64,000 nucleotides of DNA from Lysobacteraceae bacterium (GTDB taxonomy: Bacteria > Pseudomonadota > Gammaproteobacteria > Xanthomonadales > Xanthomonadaceae), in NCBI GenBank assembly GCA_024508915.1, contig JANINR010000014.1, positions 1-64,000 on the forward strand, given 5' to 3'. The translations under genes were made by a program, and so were the position numbers. Positions 33,041 through 40,883 of this stretch are shown here, in pieces. Under the pieces are notes generated by a model. The model did not search any database and was not told the origin of the DNA. It saw nothing but the letters and a program-made list of their open reading frames with translations. Every line of letters begins with the position of its first letter. The stretch's first letter is position 1.

Positions 33041-33324
33041 ACGACGTCATCGCGCGCGGCACCTGCACGCAGCGGCAGATGCGCCACCCGGCCGGCACGT
33101 TCCCGACGTGCCCGAGTTGCCGTCGCGAGCCCAAGCACATCCTCGACGGCCGCCGCCGGCCGGTGGGGGGGCATCTGCTGTCTTGCGCCTGCGGCGACAC
33201 TCCGAAGGCCGACGACCTCGCCGCAGCGCTGAACACCTGGTGCCGCGCGCACGGCGTCGCCGTGCCGGTGTTCGCGCCGCACGACGCGAAGGTGGCGCAG
33301 ATGCGCCCGCGGAGCGCCCGATGA
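33037..33324 (+). CDS. Zinc-ribbon protein, Lar-like layout
   Basis: Protein of 95 residues with CPSC near 25, CACGDTPKADDLAAALNTWC in the middle, and a basic tail. The spacing Cys-x2-Cys, Cys-x-Cys, then an acidic/Ala helix and Trp is similar to Lar-type restriction-alleviation proteins and other small phage zinc ribbons. The function is not proven. Confidence 0.6.
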   Translation: MNDVIARGTCTQRQMRHPAGTFPTCPSCRREPKHILDGRRRPVGGHLLSCACGDTPKADDLAAALNTWCRAHGVAVPVFAPHDAKVAQMRPRSAR

Positions 33325-33698
33325 GCGGCCGCATCCCCATGACGCAGCGCATCCTGGATGCGCTGGCGAAGACCAGGCGCCCGATGACGCAGCTCGAGCT
33401 ACGCGTCTACACCGGGCTGCCGGCGCGCGCGTTGCAGAACGCGCTGATGCACCTGCTCGACGATGGCCGGGTCGAGCGCGAGGGCGACGACCGGCGACGC
33501 ACGCGGGCGGCTCTCTATTCGCTGCCGCTCGTCGGGCCGCCGCGTGTGGCGCCTGGCAAGCCCCTCGGCCTTCGCAACGGCCTGCTGCACGAGGAACCGG
33601 CGATCGCACCCACCTGGCCGGCGCCGCGCGGCGCCGCCCCTTTCCTCGGCAGGCCGCTAGTCGCGGCGCCGTTCCATCTGGAGGTTTCCCGATGCTGA
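33321..33698 (+). CDS. Winged-helix phage protein
   Basis: Protein of 125 residues. The N-terminal 70 residues form a winged helix (MTQRILDALAKTRRPMTQLE, GLPARALQNALMHLLDDGRV), followed by a Pro-rich unstructured tail. It probably binds DNA. It overlaps both neighbouring genes by a few bases. Confidence 0.65.
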   Translation: MSGRIPMTQRILDALAKTRRPMTQLELRVYTGLPARALQNALMHLLDDGRVEREGDDRRRTRAALYSLPLVGPPRVAPGKPLGLRNGLLHEEPAIAPTWPAPRGAAPFLGRPLVAAPFHLEVSRC

Positions 33699-34249
33699 CC
33701 CAGATCCAGCGCGACGCGATGAAGCGCGCGCAGGCCGGCGATTTCAGCCTGGCCGATGCCATCGAAGTGCTGCACCCGGATCGCCGCTATTTCAACGGTG
33801 AGCGCCTGCTGGGCGGCATCTCGCAGGGCGGTCGGCTCCAGTATTTCGCCTACGGCAACAACCCCGTCTGCGACGAATGCAAAGACGGCAAGGTGGAATG
33901 CGAGGAATGCGACGACGGCGACGCCACCTGCGCGTCCTGCGGGCACGTCGGCCCGTGCAAGGAATGCAATGGCCTCGGTAAGGTCGACTGCGACAACTGC
34001 GGCGGCAGCGGCATCGTCGATGCAGGCTTGCCGCGCGATGAAGGCGACTGGGCCTACGTCGTGTCGCTCAACGGCGACGTGATCTTCAACGGCGCCGTGA
34101 ACGCATTTTCGGATACCCCCCCCCTCGAAATTACACTGACAGAGGCGCGCGCGCAGAAAATCGTCGATGCGTACAACGCCGAGGGCGACGCCACGACGGC
34201 GCCTGTCCAGTCCTCGCTCGCGGTTGCTGAGCAGGCGGTGGCCGCATGA
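33692..34249 (+). CDS. DnaJ-type cysteine-rich zinc protein lacking a J domain
   Basis: Protein of 185 residues. A central run of five CxxC pairs (Cys60/63, 70/73, 80/83, 89/92, 100/103), with glycine between most pairs (ECNGLGKVDC, NCGGSG), resembles the zinc region of DnaJ. No HPD-containing J domain precedes it. The N-terminal part has FNGERLLGGISQGGRLQYFA. It directly precedes the sliding clamp gene, with overlap. The role is unknown; zinc modules of this type often bind unfolded protein or other replication factors. Confidence 0.7.
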   Translation: MLTQIQRDAMKRAQAGDFSLADAIEVLHPDRRYFNGERLLGGISQGGRLQYFAYGNNPVCDECKDGKVECEECDDGDATCASCGHVGPCKECNGLGKVDCDNCGGSGIVDAGLPRDEGDWAYVVSLNGDVIFNGAVNAFSDTPPLEITLTEARAQKIVDAYNAEGDATTAPVQSSLAVAEQAVAA

Positions 34250-35349
34250 AGACCATCACCGTCCAAGCCGCAGACCTGGCCGCTGCCCTAAAGCACGGCG
34301 TCGCGCCGGCGCGTTCCACGCTCACCACCATCCTGCATGCGCGCCTGCGCGTCGATGGCGACCAGCTGCGCGTCGAGACCACCGACACCGAGGTCTGGGC
34401 GCAGGCGGCGCTGCCCGTGCGCGGCGACGCCGACTTCGACATCCTGCTGCGCGACGACCTGCTGCGCAGCGCCGCCGCGGCCTCCAGCGGCGAGATCGTC
34501 ATCCAGGAAGATGGCAAGGTCCGCAATGGGCGCAGCCGCTATGCGATCCCGGCACTGCCTGGCGCCGAATTTCCGACCGCCGACGACGCCGCCTGGACGC
34601 CCGTGACGCTCGATGCCGCGGCGCTGGCCGCCGCGTTGCGCGCCACCAGCTACGGCGGCGACGCTGACAGCCCCAACCATGCCTTCCGCGCCGTGGTCGT
34701 GACCAAGGGCCTGATCTGGGCCACCGACGCGAAGCAGATCGCCGCCGTCGCGATCGACTACGACGGTCCGAGCATCGCCGTCCCGGTGGCACAGGTGCCG
34801 CGCGTGGCTGCCGCACTGGAGCAGCCTGGCGCACGGGTCGAGGTCGCCGGCGGGCTCGCCACCAGCGCGGGCCTGCTGCGCATCGTCGGCGACGACACGC
34901 AGGTGAGTCTCCGCCTCCTGGCGGCGCCGGGCACCGACGTCGCGGGCGCCATCCGCGGCATCGAGATCGGTCCCGCCAGCGCAACGCTGCGGCGCGAGGC
35001 GTTGATCACCGCGCTCCGGCGGTTCATGCCCTTCGTGTCCTTCAACCTGGGCAAGCGCCTGCCGACCGCCTCGCTGGCGCTGGAAGAGGGTGTGCTGACG
35101 CTGCTCGACCGCAAGGCCGAGTTCCAGGAGGAATTGCTCGACGTCCTCGCCGCCGAGTCCGATGGCACCTGGCGCGTCACCTTCGACCCGAAGCGACTGC
35201 TGCTCGCGCTGCAGGCCATCACCACGGACACCATCCAGCTGTTCCCGCGCGCCTCCGGCGTCGGCGTACGGACGAACCTGATCTGCCTCGTACCGACAGG
35301 GCAGGAGCTCACGGACGTCGCCCACGTGCTCGCACCCATCACGGAGTAG
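34246..35349 (+). CDS. dnaN: DNA polymerase III beta clamp homologue
   Basis: Protein of 367 residues, the same length as bacterial DnaN, with three similar domains. Matching parts are the opening MKTITVQAADLAAALKHGVA, TTILHARLRVDGDQLRVETT, the RYAIPALPGAEFP motif and the C-terminal LAPITE. It encircles DNA as a dimeric processivity clamp. A phage clamp may replace or divert the host clamp for phage replication. No phage DNA polymerase was recognised in the window, so it presumably serves host Pol III or an unseen partner. Confidence 0.85.
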   Translation: MKTITVQAADLAAALKHGVAPARSTLTTILHARLRVDGDQLRVETTDTEVWAQAALPVRGDADFDILLRDDLLRSAAAASSGEIVIQEDGKVRNGRSRYAIPALPGAEFPTADDAAWTPVTLDAAALAAALRATSYGGDADSPNHAFRAVVVTKGLIWATDAKQIAAVAIDYDGPSIAVPVAQVPRVAAALEQPGARVEVAGGLATSAGLLRIVGDDTQVSLRLLAAPGTDVAGAIRGIEIGPASATLRREALITALRRFMPFVSFNLGKRLPTASLALEEGVLTLLDRKAEFQEELLDVLAAESDGTWRVTFDPKRLLLALQAITTDTIQLFPRASGVGVRTNLICLVPTGQELTDVAHVLAPITE

Positions 35350-35352
35350 CCC

Positions 35353-35613
35353 ATGTCGAAGCGGCAGAACGACAAGCTGTTGGAGGCGCTGAAGCAGCGC
35401 CCGATGACGGCCGGCGAGATCTGGAAGGAACTCGGCATCGCGCGCGCCAGCGCCCGCGTGCTGGATCTCCGTCGCGAGGGTCACGACATCCGCAGCGAAC
35501 CCATCACCGTGCGCACGCGCGACGGCGAGGCCCGTGTGGCGCTGTACAAGTTCGCGAGCCCGCAGCAGCTGCTGATCCCGACGACGCCGGGCCGCGGGGT
35601 CATGGCCGCATGA
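35353..35613 (+). CDS. Winged-helix phage protein
   Basis: Protein of 86 residues. KLLEALKQRPMTAGEIWKEL and ASARVLDLRREGHDIRSEPI form a typical winged-helix fold, and the end (RVALYKFASPQQLLIP) completes the wing. It is likely a DNA-binding accessory just after the sliding clamp. Confidence 0.7.
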   Translation: MSKRQNDKLLEALKQRPMTAGEIWKELGIARASARVLDLRREGHDIRSEPITVRTRDGEARVALYKFASPQQLLIPTTPGRGVMAA

Positions 35614-35855
35614 TCGCCCGCGCGCTCTCCCGCAACCAGCGCGAGTGCCTGAGCCAGGCGGCGCGCTACCCGTACCTGCAGCGCACGCGCGCCGGCTACC
35701 AGGGCAACGGCGCGACCGGCCGCGACTGCATCGAGTATTTCAAGTCGCGCACGGTGTTCGCGCTCGAGCGCGAGGGCCTGCTGGCGGCGGTGGAGCAGGG
35801 GTCCACCAACACCTACCGCATCACCGATGCGGGCCGGGCCGAGGCGCCGCGGTGA
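35610..35855 (+). CDS. Winged-helix-like small protein
   Basis: Protein of 81 residues: ALSRNQRECLSQAARYPYLQ, GATGRDCIEYFKSRTVFALE and TYRITDAGRAEA. The helix then beta-wing order is that of small winged-helix domains. Its stop overlaps the GTG start of the next frame. Confidence 0.6.
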   Translation: MIARALSRNQRECLSQAARYPYLQRTRAGYQGNGATGRDCIEYFKSRTVFALEREGLLAAVEQGSTNTYRITDAGRAEAPR

Positions 35856-36061
35856 TCTTCGGATGGGAACGCACCCGCTGGGTCATGCACTGGCTCAGCG
35901 GAATCCTCCATCCCCCGCCGTGGGCCGTGCGCGGGGGATTGAAGGGGCGAAGCCTGGCGGCGCCCCGTGAAGCAACCGCCAGGACATCACCGACGCCGGC
36001 CGGCGTCGCTCCGCCAGCGAAGGGCGCGGGTTCGGAGCTGCACGGCCAGGTTCACGAGTAG
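35852..36061 (+). CDS. Small hypothetical protein, GTG start
   Basis: Protein of 69 residues starting at GTG 35852. It is rich in Pro, Ala and Arg after a short N-terminal part (IFGWERTRWVMHWLSGILHP). It contains a hairpin-forming stretch at 35910-35939. It may be a real small gene or a run-on open frame. Confidence 0.4.
   Translation: MIFGWERTRWVMHWLSGILHPPPWAVRGGLKGRSLAAPREATARTSPTPAGVAPPAKGAGSELHGQVHE
35910..35939 (+). terminator. 9-bp stem-loop
   Basis: ATCCCCCGC (35910-35918) pairs with GCGGGGGAT (35931-35939) around a 12-base loop. There is no U-tract. It may mark the end of the replication block. Confidence 0.35.
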
Positions 36062-36087
36062 GGCGCCCCGGCAGCTGCCGGGGCGCC
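36062..36087. terminator. 26-bp perfect palindrome (GC-rich stem)
   Basis: GGCGCCCCGGCAG (36062-36074) and its complement (36075-36087) are perfectly symmetric with no loop bases. It lies between two early genes, 16 bases before the ATG of the cupin gene. It may terminate or pause transcription. Confidence 0.5.
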
Positions 36088-36103
36088 ATTGAGGGAAGGG
36101 GAC

Positions 36104-36682
36104 ATGCTCAAGTTCATCGCTGCGAAGCTCTTCGCGCTGCTGTACACCCGCGTCGCCGAAGCGCGCGCGCCCGATTTCGTGATCGGCGCCGACAGCCCGG
36201 GCGGCGCCTATCTGCTCCGCTGGTACCTCACGCCTTGGCGCACCTGGTACCGCGACGTGCGCGAAGACCAGCGCAGCGCCTGGGCGCGCTTCGCGGTTCG
36301 CGCGTCGCGCTGGCTGCCGAACCTGTACCTGCACTGCTTCCTGCGCGACGACGACGATCGCGCACTGCACGACCACCCGTCGTGGGCAGTGAGCTTCATC
36401 CTCGACACGGGCTACATCGAGCACACGATCGACGCCGGCGGCATCCACCGGCGCATGCGCTATTGGGCCGGCGACCTGCGCTTCCTGCCGACCCGGCACA
36501 CCCATCGCATCGAGCTGCTGCGCGATCTGCCCTCGCGCCGTTCGAAGCCTTGCTGGACGCTGTTCCTGTTCGGGCCGACCGTGCGCAACTGGGGATTCCA
36601 TTGTCCCGAGAAGGGCTGGGTGCCGTGGCAGGAGTTCACCGCCGCCGGCAAGCCGGGCGAAGTCGGGCAGGGGTGCGACTGA
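36104..36682 (+). CDS. Cupin-like protein
   Basis: Protein of 192 residues with GGAAGGGGAC before ATG 36104. The region RALHDHPSWAVSFILDTGYI, then MRYWAGDLRFLPTRHTHRIE, is a single-domain cupin with candidate metal ligands at HDH and TRHTH. Similar cupins occur in phages without known function. It belongs to the accessory block and overlaps the DUF1643 gene. Confidence 0.75.
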   Translation: MLKFIAAKLFALLYTRVAEARAPDFVIGADSPGGAYLLRWYLTPWRTWYRDVREDQRSAWARFAVRASRWLPNLYLHCFLRDDDDRALHDHPSWAVSFILDTGYIEHTIDAGGIHRRMRYWAGDLRFLPTRHTHRIELLRDLPSRRSKPCWTLFLFGPTVRNWGFHCPEKGWVPWQEFTAAGKPGEVGQGCD

Positions 36683-37191
36683 TGGAACACCAGACCCTGC
36701 GCTCCGCTGGCCTTAGCGCCTGCGGTCGCTACCGCTATTGGCTCACCCGTTTCTGGGCACCCATCGCCACGGTCCGCCCGCTGATGTTCATCATGCTCAA
36801 CCCGAGCACCGCCGACGCCGACAAGGACGACCCCACCATCCGCCGCTGCATCGGCTTCGCGCAGCGCCTGGGCTTCACCGGCATCGCCGTCGTCAACCTG
36901 TTCGCCTACCGCGCGACCGCGCCGGCGGACCTGAAGCGCGCCGGCTGGCCGCAGGGGCCGGACAACCTGGCGACCGTGCTGGAGATCGCCGCGCACACGA
37001 GAAAGCAGGGCGGCGCCATCGTCCTCGCCTGGGGCGCGCACGCGCGCGGGCGGCCGGAGGTTGCGTCGTACGTGGCCGCGCTGATCGGCGCCGGCCACGA
37101 CCTCCACGTGCTGCAGCGGACGGCCGACGGCACGCCGCGGCACCCGCTGATGCTGCCGTACACCTGCACGCTGCAGAGGTTGCCGGCATGA
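36682..37191 (+). CDS. DUF1643 protein
   Basis: Protein of 169 residues: LMFIMLNPSTADADKDDPTI, RRCIGFAQRLGFTGIAVVNL and IVLAWGAHARGRP are the family signature of DUF1643, found in phages and near restriction or defence genes. No catalytic function is known to me. It overlaps the methyltransferase start (ATGA). Confidence 0.85.
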   Translation: MEHQTLRSAGLSACGRYRYWLTRFWAPIATVRPLMFIMLNPSTADADKDDPTIRRCIGFAQRLGFTGIAVVNLFAYRATAPADLKRAGWPQGPDNLATVLEIAAHTRKQGGAIVLAWGAHARGRPEVASYVAALIGAGHDLHVLQRTADGTPRHPLMLPYTCTLQRLPA

Positions 37192-38042
37192 CGCAGTCCC
37201 TCCTGTTCGACGCGGTCAGCGCGCCGCCACCTTTCCAGGCGCAGGTAGCGCTCGGCCAGTACATGACGCCAGACTGGGCCGCTGAGGCGCTGGTGGATCG
37301 GTATTTCGGCGACCTCGGCGCCACCGATGCCGTCGTCGAGCCTTCATGCGGGCGCGGCGCTTTCCTGCGCGCGTTGCCGTCGCACGTCCCGGCGCTTGGC
37401 GTCGAGATCGATCCGGCGCTCGCGGCCGAAGCCCGGCGCAGCAGCGGCCGGCCGGTCATCGTCGGTGACTTCCGCACCATCGACCTGCCGCTGGCGCCGG
37501 TAGCGCTCGTCGGCAATCCGCCGTTCCGCAAGCACGTGGTCGACGGCTTCCTCGATCGCGCGTGGGAGCTGCTGCCGAACGAGGGCCGCGTCGGATTCAT
37601 CCTCCCGGCATTCGTGCTGCAGACGGCGAGCACCGTCGACACGCTCGCCGAGCGTTGGTCGATCCGCCAAGACATGCTGCCGCGCAACCTGTTCGAACGC
37701 CTCTCGCACCCGCTGTGCTTCGCCGTCTTCACGAAGGGCAGGGCGGGCGGCATGGTCGGCTTTGCCCTGTACCACGAACTGGCGGCGGTCAATCGCCTCC
37801 AGGCGCGCTACCGCGCGCTGCTGCAGGAGGGTGAAGGCTCGGCCTGGGCCGCAGTCACCCGCGCCGCGCTCGAAGCTCTGGGCGGCTGCGCCTCGCTGCA
37901 GGATCTATACCGTGAGATAGAAGGACACCGGCCGACGCCGAACCCATTCTGGCAAGCCAAGGTGCGGCAGACCGTGCAGCGCATCGCAGTGCGCGTCGGC
38001 ACGGCGCGCTGGGCGATCCACGCTGAGGTCGCGGTCGCATGA
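37188..38042 (+). CDS. Adenine-specific DNA methyltransferase
   Basis: Protein of 284 residues. It has ALGQYMTPDWAAEALVDRYF (motif X), VVEPSCGRGAFLRAL (motif I, SAM binding, about 49-63) and the catalytic motif IV NPPF at 110-113. Order and motifs are those of gamma-type N6-adenine methyltransferases. No restriction enzyme is adjacent, so it is an orphan enzyme that may protect phage DNA from host restriction. Target recognition is probably in the C-terminal 130 residues. Confidence 0.8.
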   Translation: MTQSLLFDAVSAPPPFQAQVALGQYMTPDWAAEALVDRYFGDLGATDAVVEPSCGRGAFLRALPSHVPALGVEIDPALAAEARRSSGRPVIVGDFRTIDLPLAPVALVGNPPFRKHVVDGFLDRAWELLPNEGRVGFILPAFVLQTASTVDTLAERWSIRQDMLPRNLFERLSHPLCFAVFTKGRAGGMVGFALYHELAAVNRLQARYRALLQEGEGSAWAAVTRAALEALGGCASLQDLYREIEGHRPTPNPFWQAKVRQTVQRIAVRVGTARWAIHAEVAVA

Positions 38043-38386
38043 GCAACACCATCCGCCGCCGAAACACCCACACCGCCCACGAGCGCGGGTGGGGCCACCA
38101 GGCGCCGACATCGCGCCAGCGCCGCCGCCCGACCGCGCGCCCGATGCAGCCCAAGCCCGAGGCCTCCGACCTGGTCACCAGCCACGCCGTGCTGCGCTGG
38201 CTGGAGCGCGTCGAAGGCGACCAGGCGATCCGGCAGCGCATCGAGAACCTGATCCTCGCCGACGGCCGCGCCGAGCTGATCGAAACCGTGCACGACGGCC
38301 GCATCCGCGTCGCGGGCACGCGCACGACGCTCGTGATCCGCGGCGGCTGCGTGGTCGATGTCATCCTGGAGAACGGGCGTGGATAA
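38039..38386 (+). CDS. Small hypothetical phage protein
   Basis: Protein of 115 residues. The basic unstructured N-terminal third is followed by a folded part, VTSHAVLRWLERVEGDQAI and RIRVAGTRTTLVIRGGCVVD. The HAVLRWLERV motif occurs in several small phage proteins. The function is unknown. Confidence 0.65.
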   Translation: MSNTIRRRNTHTAHERGWGHQAPTSRQRRRPTARPMQPKPEASDLVTSHAVLRWLERVEGDQAIRQRIENLILADGRAELIETVHDGRIRVAGTRTTLVIRGGCVVDVILENGRG

Positions 38387-39164
38387 ACACCATATTGTTG
38401 ACACCCATGCGCCGGATGGTGGGGATGGACAGCGGACAAACTGCCGCGATTGCGCCGACGAAGGCCCGATCTGCCCGCATACCGGCGAACGTTGTGACGC
38501 TTCCGGCGATACCGCGACGCGCGCCACGGATGCGCCGGAGCCGGTGGCGTGGCGATACCGTGTCGTCGCGCCCAACGGCGGCAAGGGAAAGTGGTGCTAT
38601 TCCAGCGAGCCGACGACTTCCGGAGCCTGCATCGAAGCCGACCCGCTGTACGCCACCCCGCCTGCCGGTGGGGGCGGTGACTTCGATGACGGTGGTCCGT
38701 ACAACGGGATCGACGTGTACGCATCGCTGCGGCAGATCATCCACGACGCCTACCAGTCGGGCCGCGCGGGCACTGGCTACACGCCGCAGGTGGAATCGCT
38801 GCAATCGCTGGAACCGCTGATCCGCCGCCTCGCATCCGGTGGGGGCGCCAAGGTGCCAGTTCCGCAGGACGTGATGGAAGCGCGTGCACAGGGCCGCGCC
38901 GAGGCGCTTGCGATCGTTCTGGGCCTCGACGCCGAGGAAGGGCTGAGCGAGTACACCGATTCCGTTCCGCCTGGGCCTGATGGCGAATGGGGCACACAGT
39001 GGAACGAGGCCAAGCTGCGCGAGCTGCTGCGCGCCGACGACACCGCGTGGAGCCTGCTGCAGGAAGCCGAGGGCGAGTACTGGCACAACCTCGGCCTGCG
39101 CGAGGAAGCGCAACGCCTCGCGGCCGGGGGCGCCAGGGTGGGGCAGGAGGCGAACCGTGGGTGA
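38379..39164 (+). CDS. Hypothetical phage protein, large-type (VAWRYR motif)
   Basis: Protein of 261 residues from GTG 38379; an in-frame ATG at 38358 is an alternative. It has CRDC and CPHTGERC near the N-terminus, PVAWRYRVV typical of hypothetical phage proteins, a Gly/Asp-rich linker and a helical C-terminal half (LRELLRADDTAWSLLQEAEG). The local GC is slightly lower than the neighbours. The function is unknown. Confidence 0.65.
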   Translation: MDKHHIVDTHAPDGGDGQRTNCRDCADEGPICPHTGERCDASGDTATRATDAPEPVAWRYRVVAPNGGKGKWCYSSEPTTSGACIEADPLYATPPAGGGGDFDDGGPYNGIDVYASLRQIIHDAYQSGRAGTGYTPQVESLQSLEPLIRRLASGGGAKVPVPQDVMEARAQGRAEALAIVLGLDAEEGLSEYTDSVPPGPDGEWGTQWNEAKLRELLRADDTAWSLLQEAEGEYWHNLGLREEAQRLAAGGARVGQEANRG

Positions 39165-39816
39165 ACTGCACGCCGAACTCTGCGCGCTCGCCGTACGATG
39201 GCTGCGCCGCCCAAACAGCGCGGGAGGCCACGGATGCAGCATTGCCGTGAGCGAGTGCCGCAGCGGCTTCGCGGGCGAAGCGCCCGACGCCATCGGCTTC
39301 CGTGCGAACTGGAACAACGGCAGCGTCGTGGTCGAGGTCAAGGTATCGCGCTCGGACTTCCTCGCCGACCGCAAGAAGCCGCATCGCCAGCCGGGAGCGG
39401 GCATGGGGACGTGGCGCTATTTCATGGCCCCGGAAGGCGTCATCAAGCCCGACGAGCTGCCGGAGAAGTGGGGCTTGCTGGAGGTCGTCAAAGGCCGCTG
39501 CGTGCGTCCAGTCGTCGGCCCGGCTGCGCTGTCGCGCAACTGCGGCACGTTCAGCAAACACCTCGACGACTGGCGCCACGACCCCGACCACGACGCCGAG
39601 CGCGACCTGCTCGTGCTGCTGCTGGCTCGTGTCGGCGATCCCGAACGCGTGAGCCTGAGCATCCGTGAGGCCAACAATGCCAACCAGCGCCTCCTGCGCG
39701 AACTCGACTTGGCCCGCAAGACCATCAGCAGGCAGCGCACCGAACTGTGGAACGCGCGGTCGGCCGCCCCCACGCCGGAGACGCCCTACGCCGACACGCG
39801 AGAAGCGCGCGGATGA
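39157..39816 (+). CDS. PD-(D/E)XK-type nuclease, MmcB-like
   Basis: Protein of 219 residues beginning at GTG 39157. EAPDAIGFRANWNNGSVVVE followed by VKVSRSDFLADRKKPHRQPG forms a nuclease-like core with candidate catalytic residues D44, E60 and K62. The GMGTWRYFMAPEGVI block is typical of MmcB-like/VRR-type families. The C-terminus is helical. It is probably involved in phage DNA processing. The last 31 bases overlap the convergent integrase gene. Confidence 0.75.
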   Translation: MGELHAELCALAVRWLRRPNSAGGHGCSIAVSECRSGFAGEAPDAIGFRANWNNGSVVVEVKVSRSDFLADRKKPHRQPGAGMGTWRYFMAPEGVIKPDELPEKWGLLEVVKGRCVRPVVGPAALSRNCGTFSKHLDDWRHDPDHDAERDLLVLLLARVGDPERVSLSIREANNANQRLLRELDLARKTISRQRTELWNARSAAPTPETPYADTREARG

Positions 39817-40796
39817 AGCCTGGTCGCCGCCCACAGGTACTCGAGATCCACGCCCAGGTAGTGGGCCGTGGTCGCGACGTCCGCGTGCCCCATCAGCTGC
39901 GCGATCGCCGTGAGCGGCATGCCGCGATGGAGCAGGGCAGTGGCGAAACTGGCGCGGAGCTCGTGCGGGTAATGGCCCATCCAGGGCCGGCCGCCGCGAC
40001 CCACCCGGTGCAGGCCTGCGCGAAGGCCCAGGGCCTTCCAGATCCGGCGCGACACGATTTCCCAAATGCTCCGGCCGTTGCGCAGGGGCACGCCGTCTGC
40101 GCGCAGCCAGAACGCGCTGCGCTTGCCCTTGCGGGTCCGGCCGCGCGCGTGCAGGTACCCCTCGAGGACGCCAGCCAGCTGCTCGCCTGTGGGCACGTAG
40201 CGCGCCTTCCCGCCCTTGCCGACCACGTAGATCACCTCGCCGTCGACCAGGTCGCCCACGGCCATGCCGGCGAGCTCGCTGGCGCGCAGGCCGGTGGCGT
40301 ACAGCGTGAGCACGATCGCGTAGTCCCGCAGGCCCACGAACGTGTCCAGCGGGCAGGCGCCGAGCACTTCGCCCACCTGGCTGTCGGTGAGCCAGCGCGG
40401 CACCCTGGCGGGTGGCTTGCGCTGCCGCGGCACCCGCATCAGGTCCGCGGCCTGCGCCTCGCCCAGGGCGATCTGGAAGCGGTAGAAGGCGCGCAGCGCC
40501 TTCAGGTCGAGGTTCACGGTGGCCACGGCGCAGGAGCGCCGGCGTGTGGCCAGCCAGCGCGCCAGGATGGTGCCGTCGACGTGCCCGGGCGCGCCGCCGG
40601 CGCGCAGCCAGGCGCGCACCGCGGCGCCGTACAGGCGGCGCGTGTGCGGCGAGCGCTGCAGTCCGCGCAGGTGTTGGTCGAACCGCGCGGCTGCGGCCTG
40701 CGCGTCGATCGACAGGCCTTGCGGCGTGGCGCCGCTGGCAACACGACAATAATCGAGTGGTATCACGTACGCCTGCCGGTTCGGCAGGCCCAACAT
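39786..40796 (-). CDS. Tyrosine recombinase 3, probable prophage integrase
   Basis: Protein of 336 residues. The N-terminal core-binding domain (about 35-115) is followed by a catalytic domain with R171 in TGLRASEL, K194 in VGKGGKARYV, H278 and R281 in HELR, H304 in LMGHADVATT and Y313. The length and motifs are those of Xer/phage integrases. It reads toward the phage interior, with its start about 60 bases from the dif-like site at 40856-40883, the expected place of the integrase relative to attR. It therefore probably recombines dif or a phage site resembling it. Confidence 0.9.
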   Translation of the reverse strand: MLGLPNRQAYVIPLDYCRVASGATPQGLSIDAQAAAARFDQHLRGLQRSPHTRRLYGAAVRAWLRAGGAPGHVDGTILARWLATRRRSCAVATVNLDLKALRAFYRFQIALGEAQAADLMRVPRQRKPPARVPRWLTDSQVGEVLGACPLDTFVGLRDYAIVLTLYATGLRASELAGMAVGDLVDGEVIYVVGKGGKARYVPTGEQLAGVLEGYLHARGRTRKGKRSAFWLRADGVPLRNGRSIWEIVSRRIWKALGLRAGLHRVGRGGRPWMGHYPHELRASFATALLHRGMPLTAIAQLMGHADVATTAHYLGVDLEYLWAATRLHPRASRVSA

Positions 40797-40855
40797 GCGG
40801 AGAGAGCGCCAGCGAATCAGTCACTTGCAGCGTAATTCCTCGGGCAATGCCTGAG

Positions 40856-40883
40856 GCTTTACATAATATGCATTATGCGAAGT
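40856..40883 (-). other. dif-like site / probable attR
   Basis: Eleven-base arms GCTTTACATAA and TTATGCGAAGT flank the six-base centre TATGCA. On the minus strand the order is ACTTCGCATAA, TGCATA, TTATGTAAAGC. This follows the arm and spacer layout of gammaproteobacterial dif, whose arms usually include CGCATAA and TTATGT. It is the only such sequence seen, and it lies between the phage integrase and the first chromosomal gene. It may be the chromosomal dif or a hybrid attR. Confidence 0.75.

Larger units (their letters stand above)
1..40883. mobile_element. Siphovirus-type prophage, left end outside window
   Basis: A contiguous set of phage packaging, head, tail, lysis, repressor/Cro, replication-recombination and integrase genes fills this interval, and ordinary chromosomal genes begin at 40963. 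Late genes read rightward from the left edge to 27.15 kb, the immunity region lies at 27.1-28.4 kb, and early and accessory genes read rightward to 39.8 kb. A tyrosine recombinase on the minus strand closes the element beside a dif-like site at 40856-40883. The left attachment site is not in the window, so the total length is unknown. All structural genes look intact, so the prophage may be functional; that is an inference. Confidence 0.95.
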
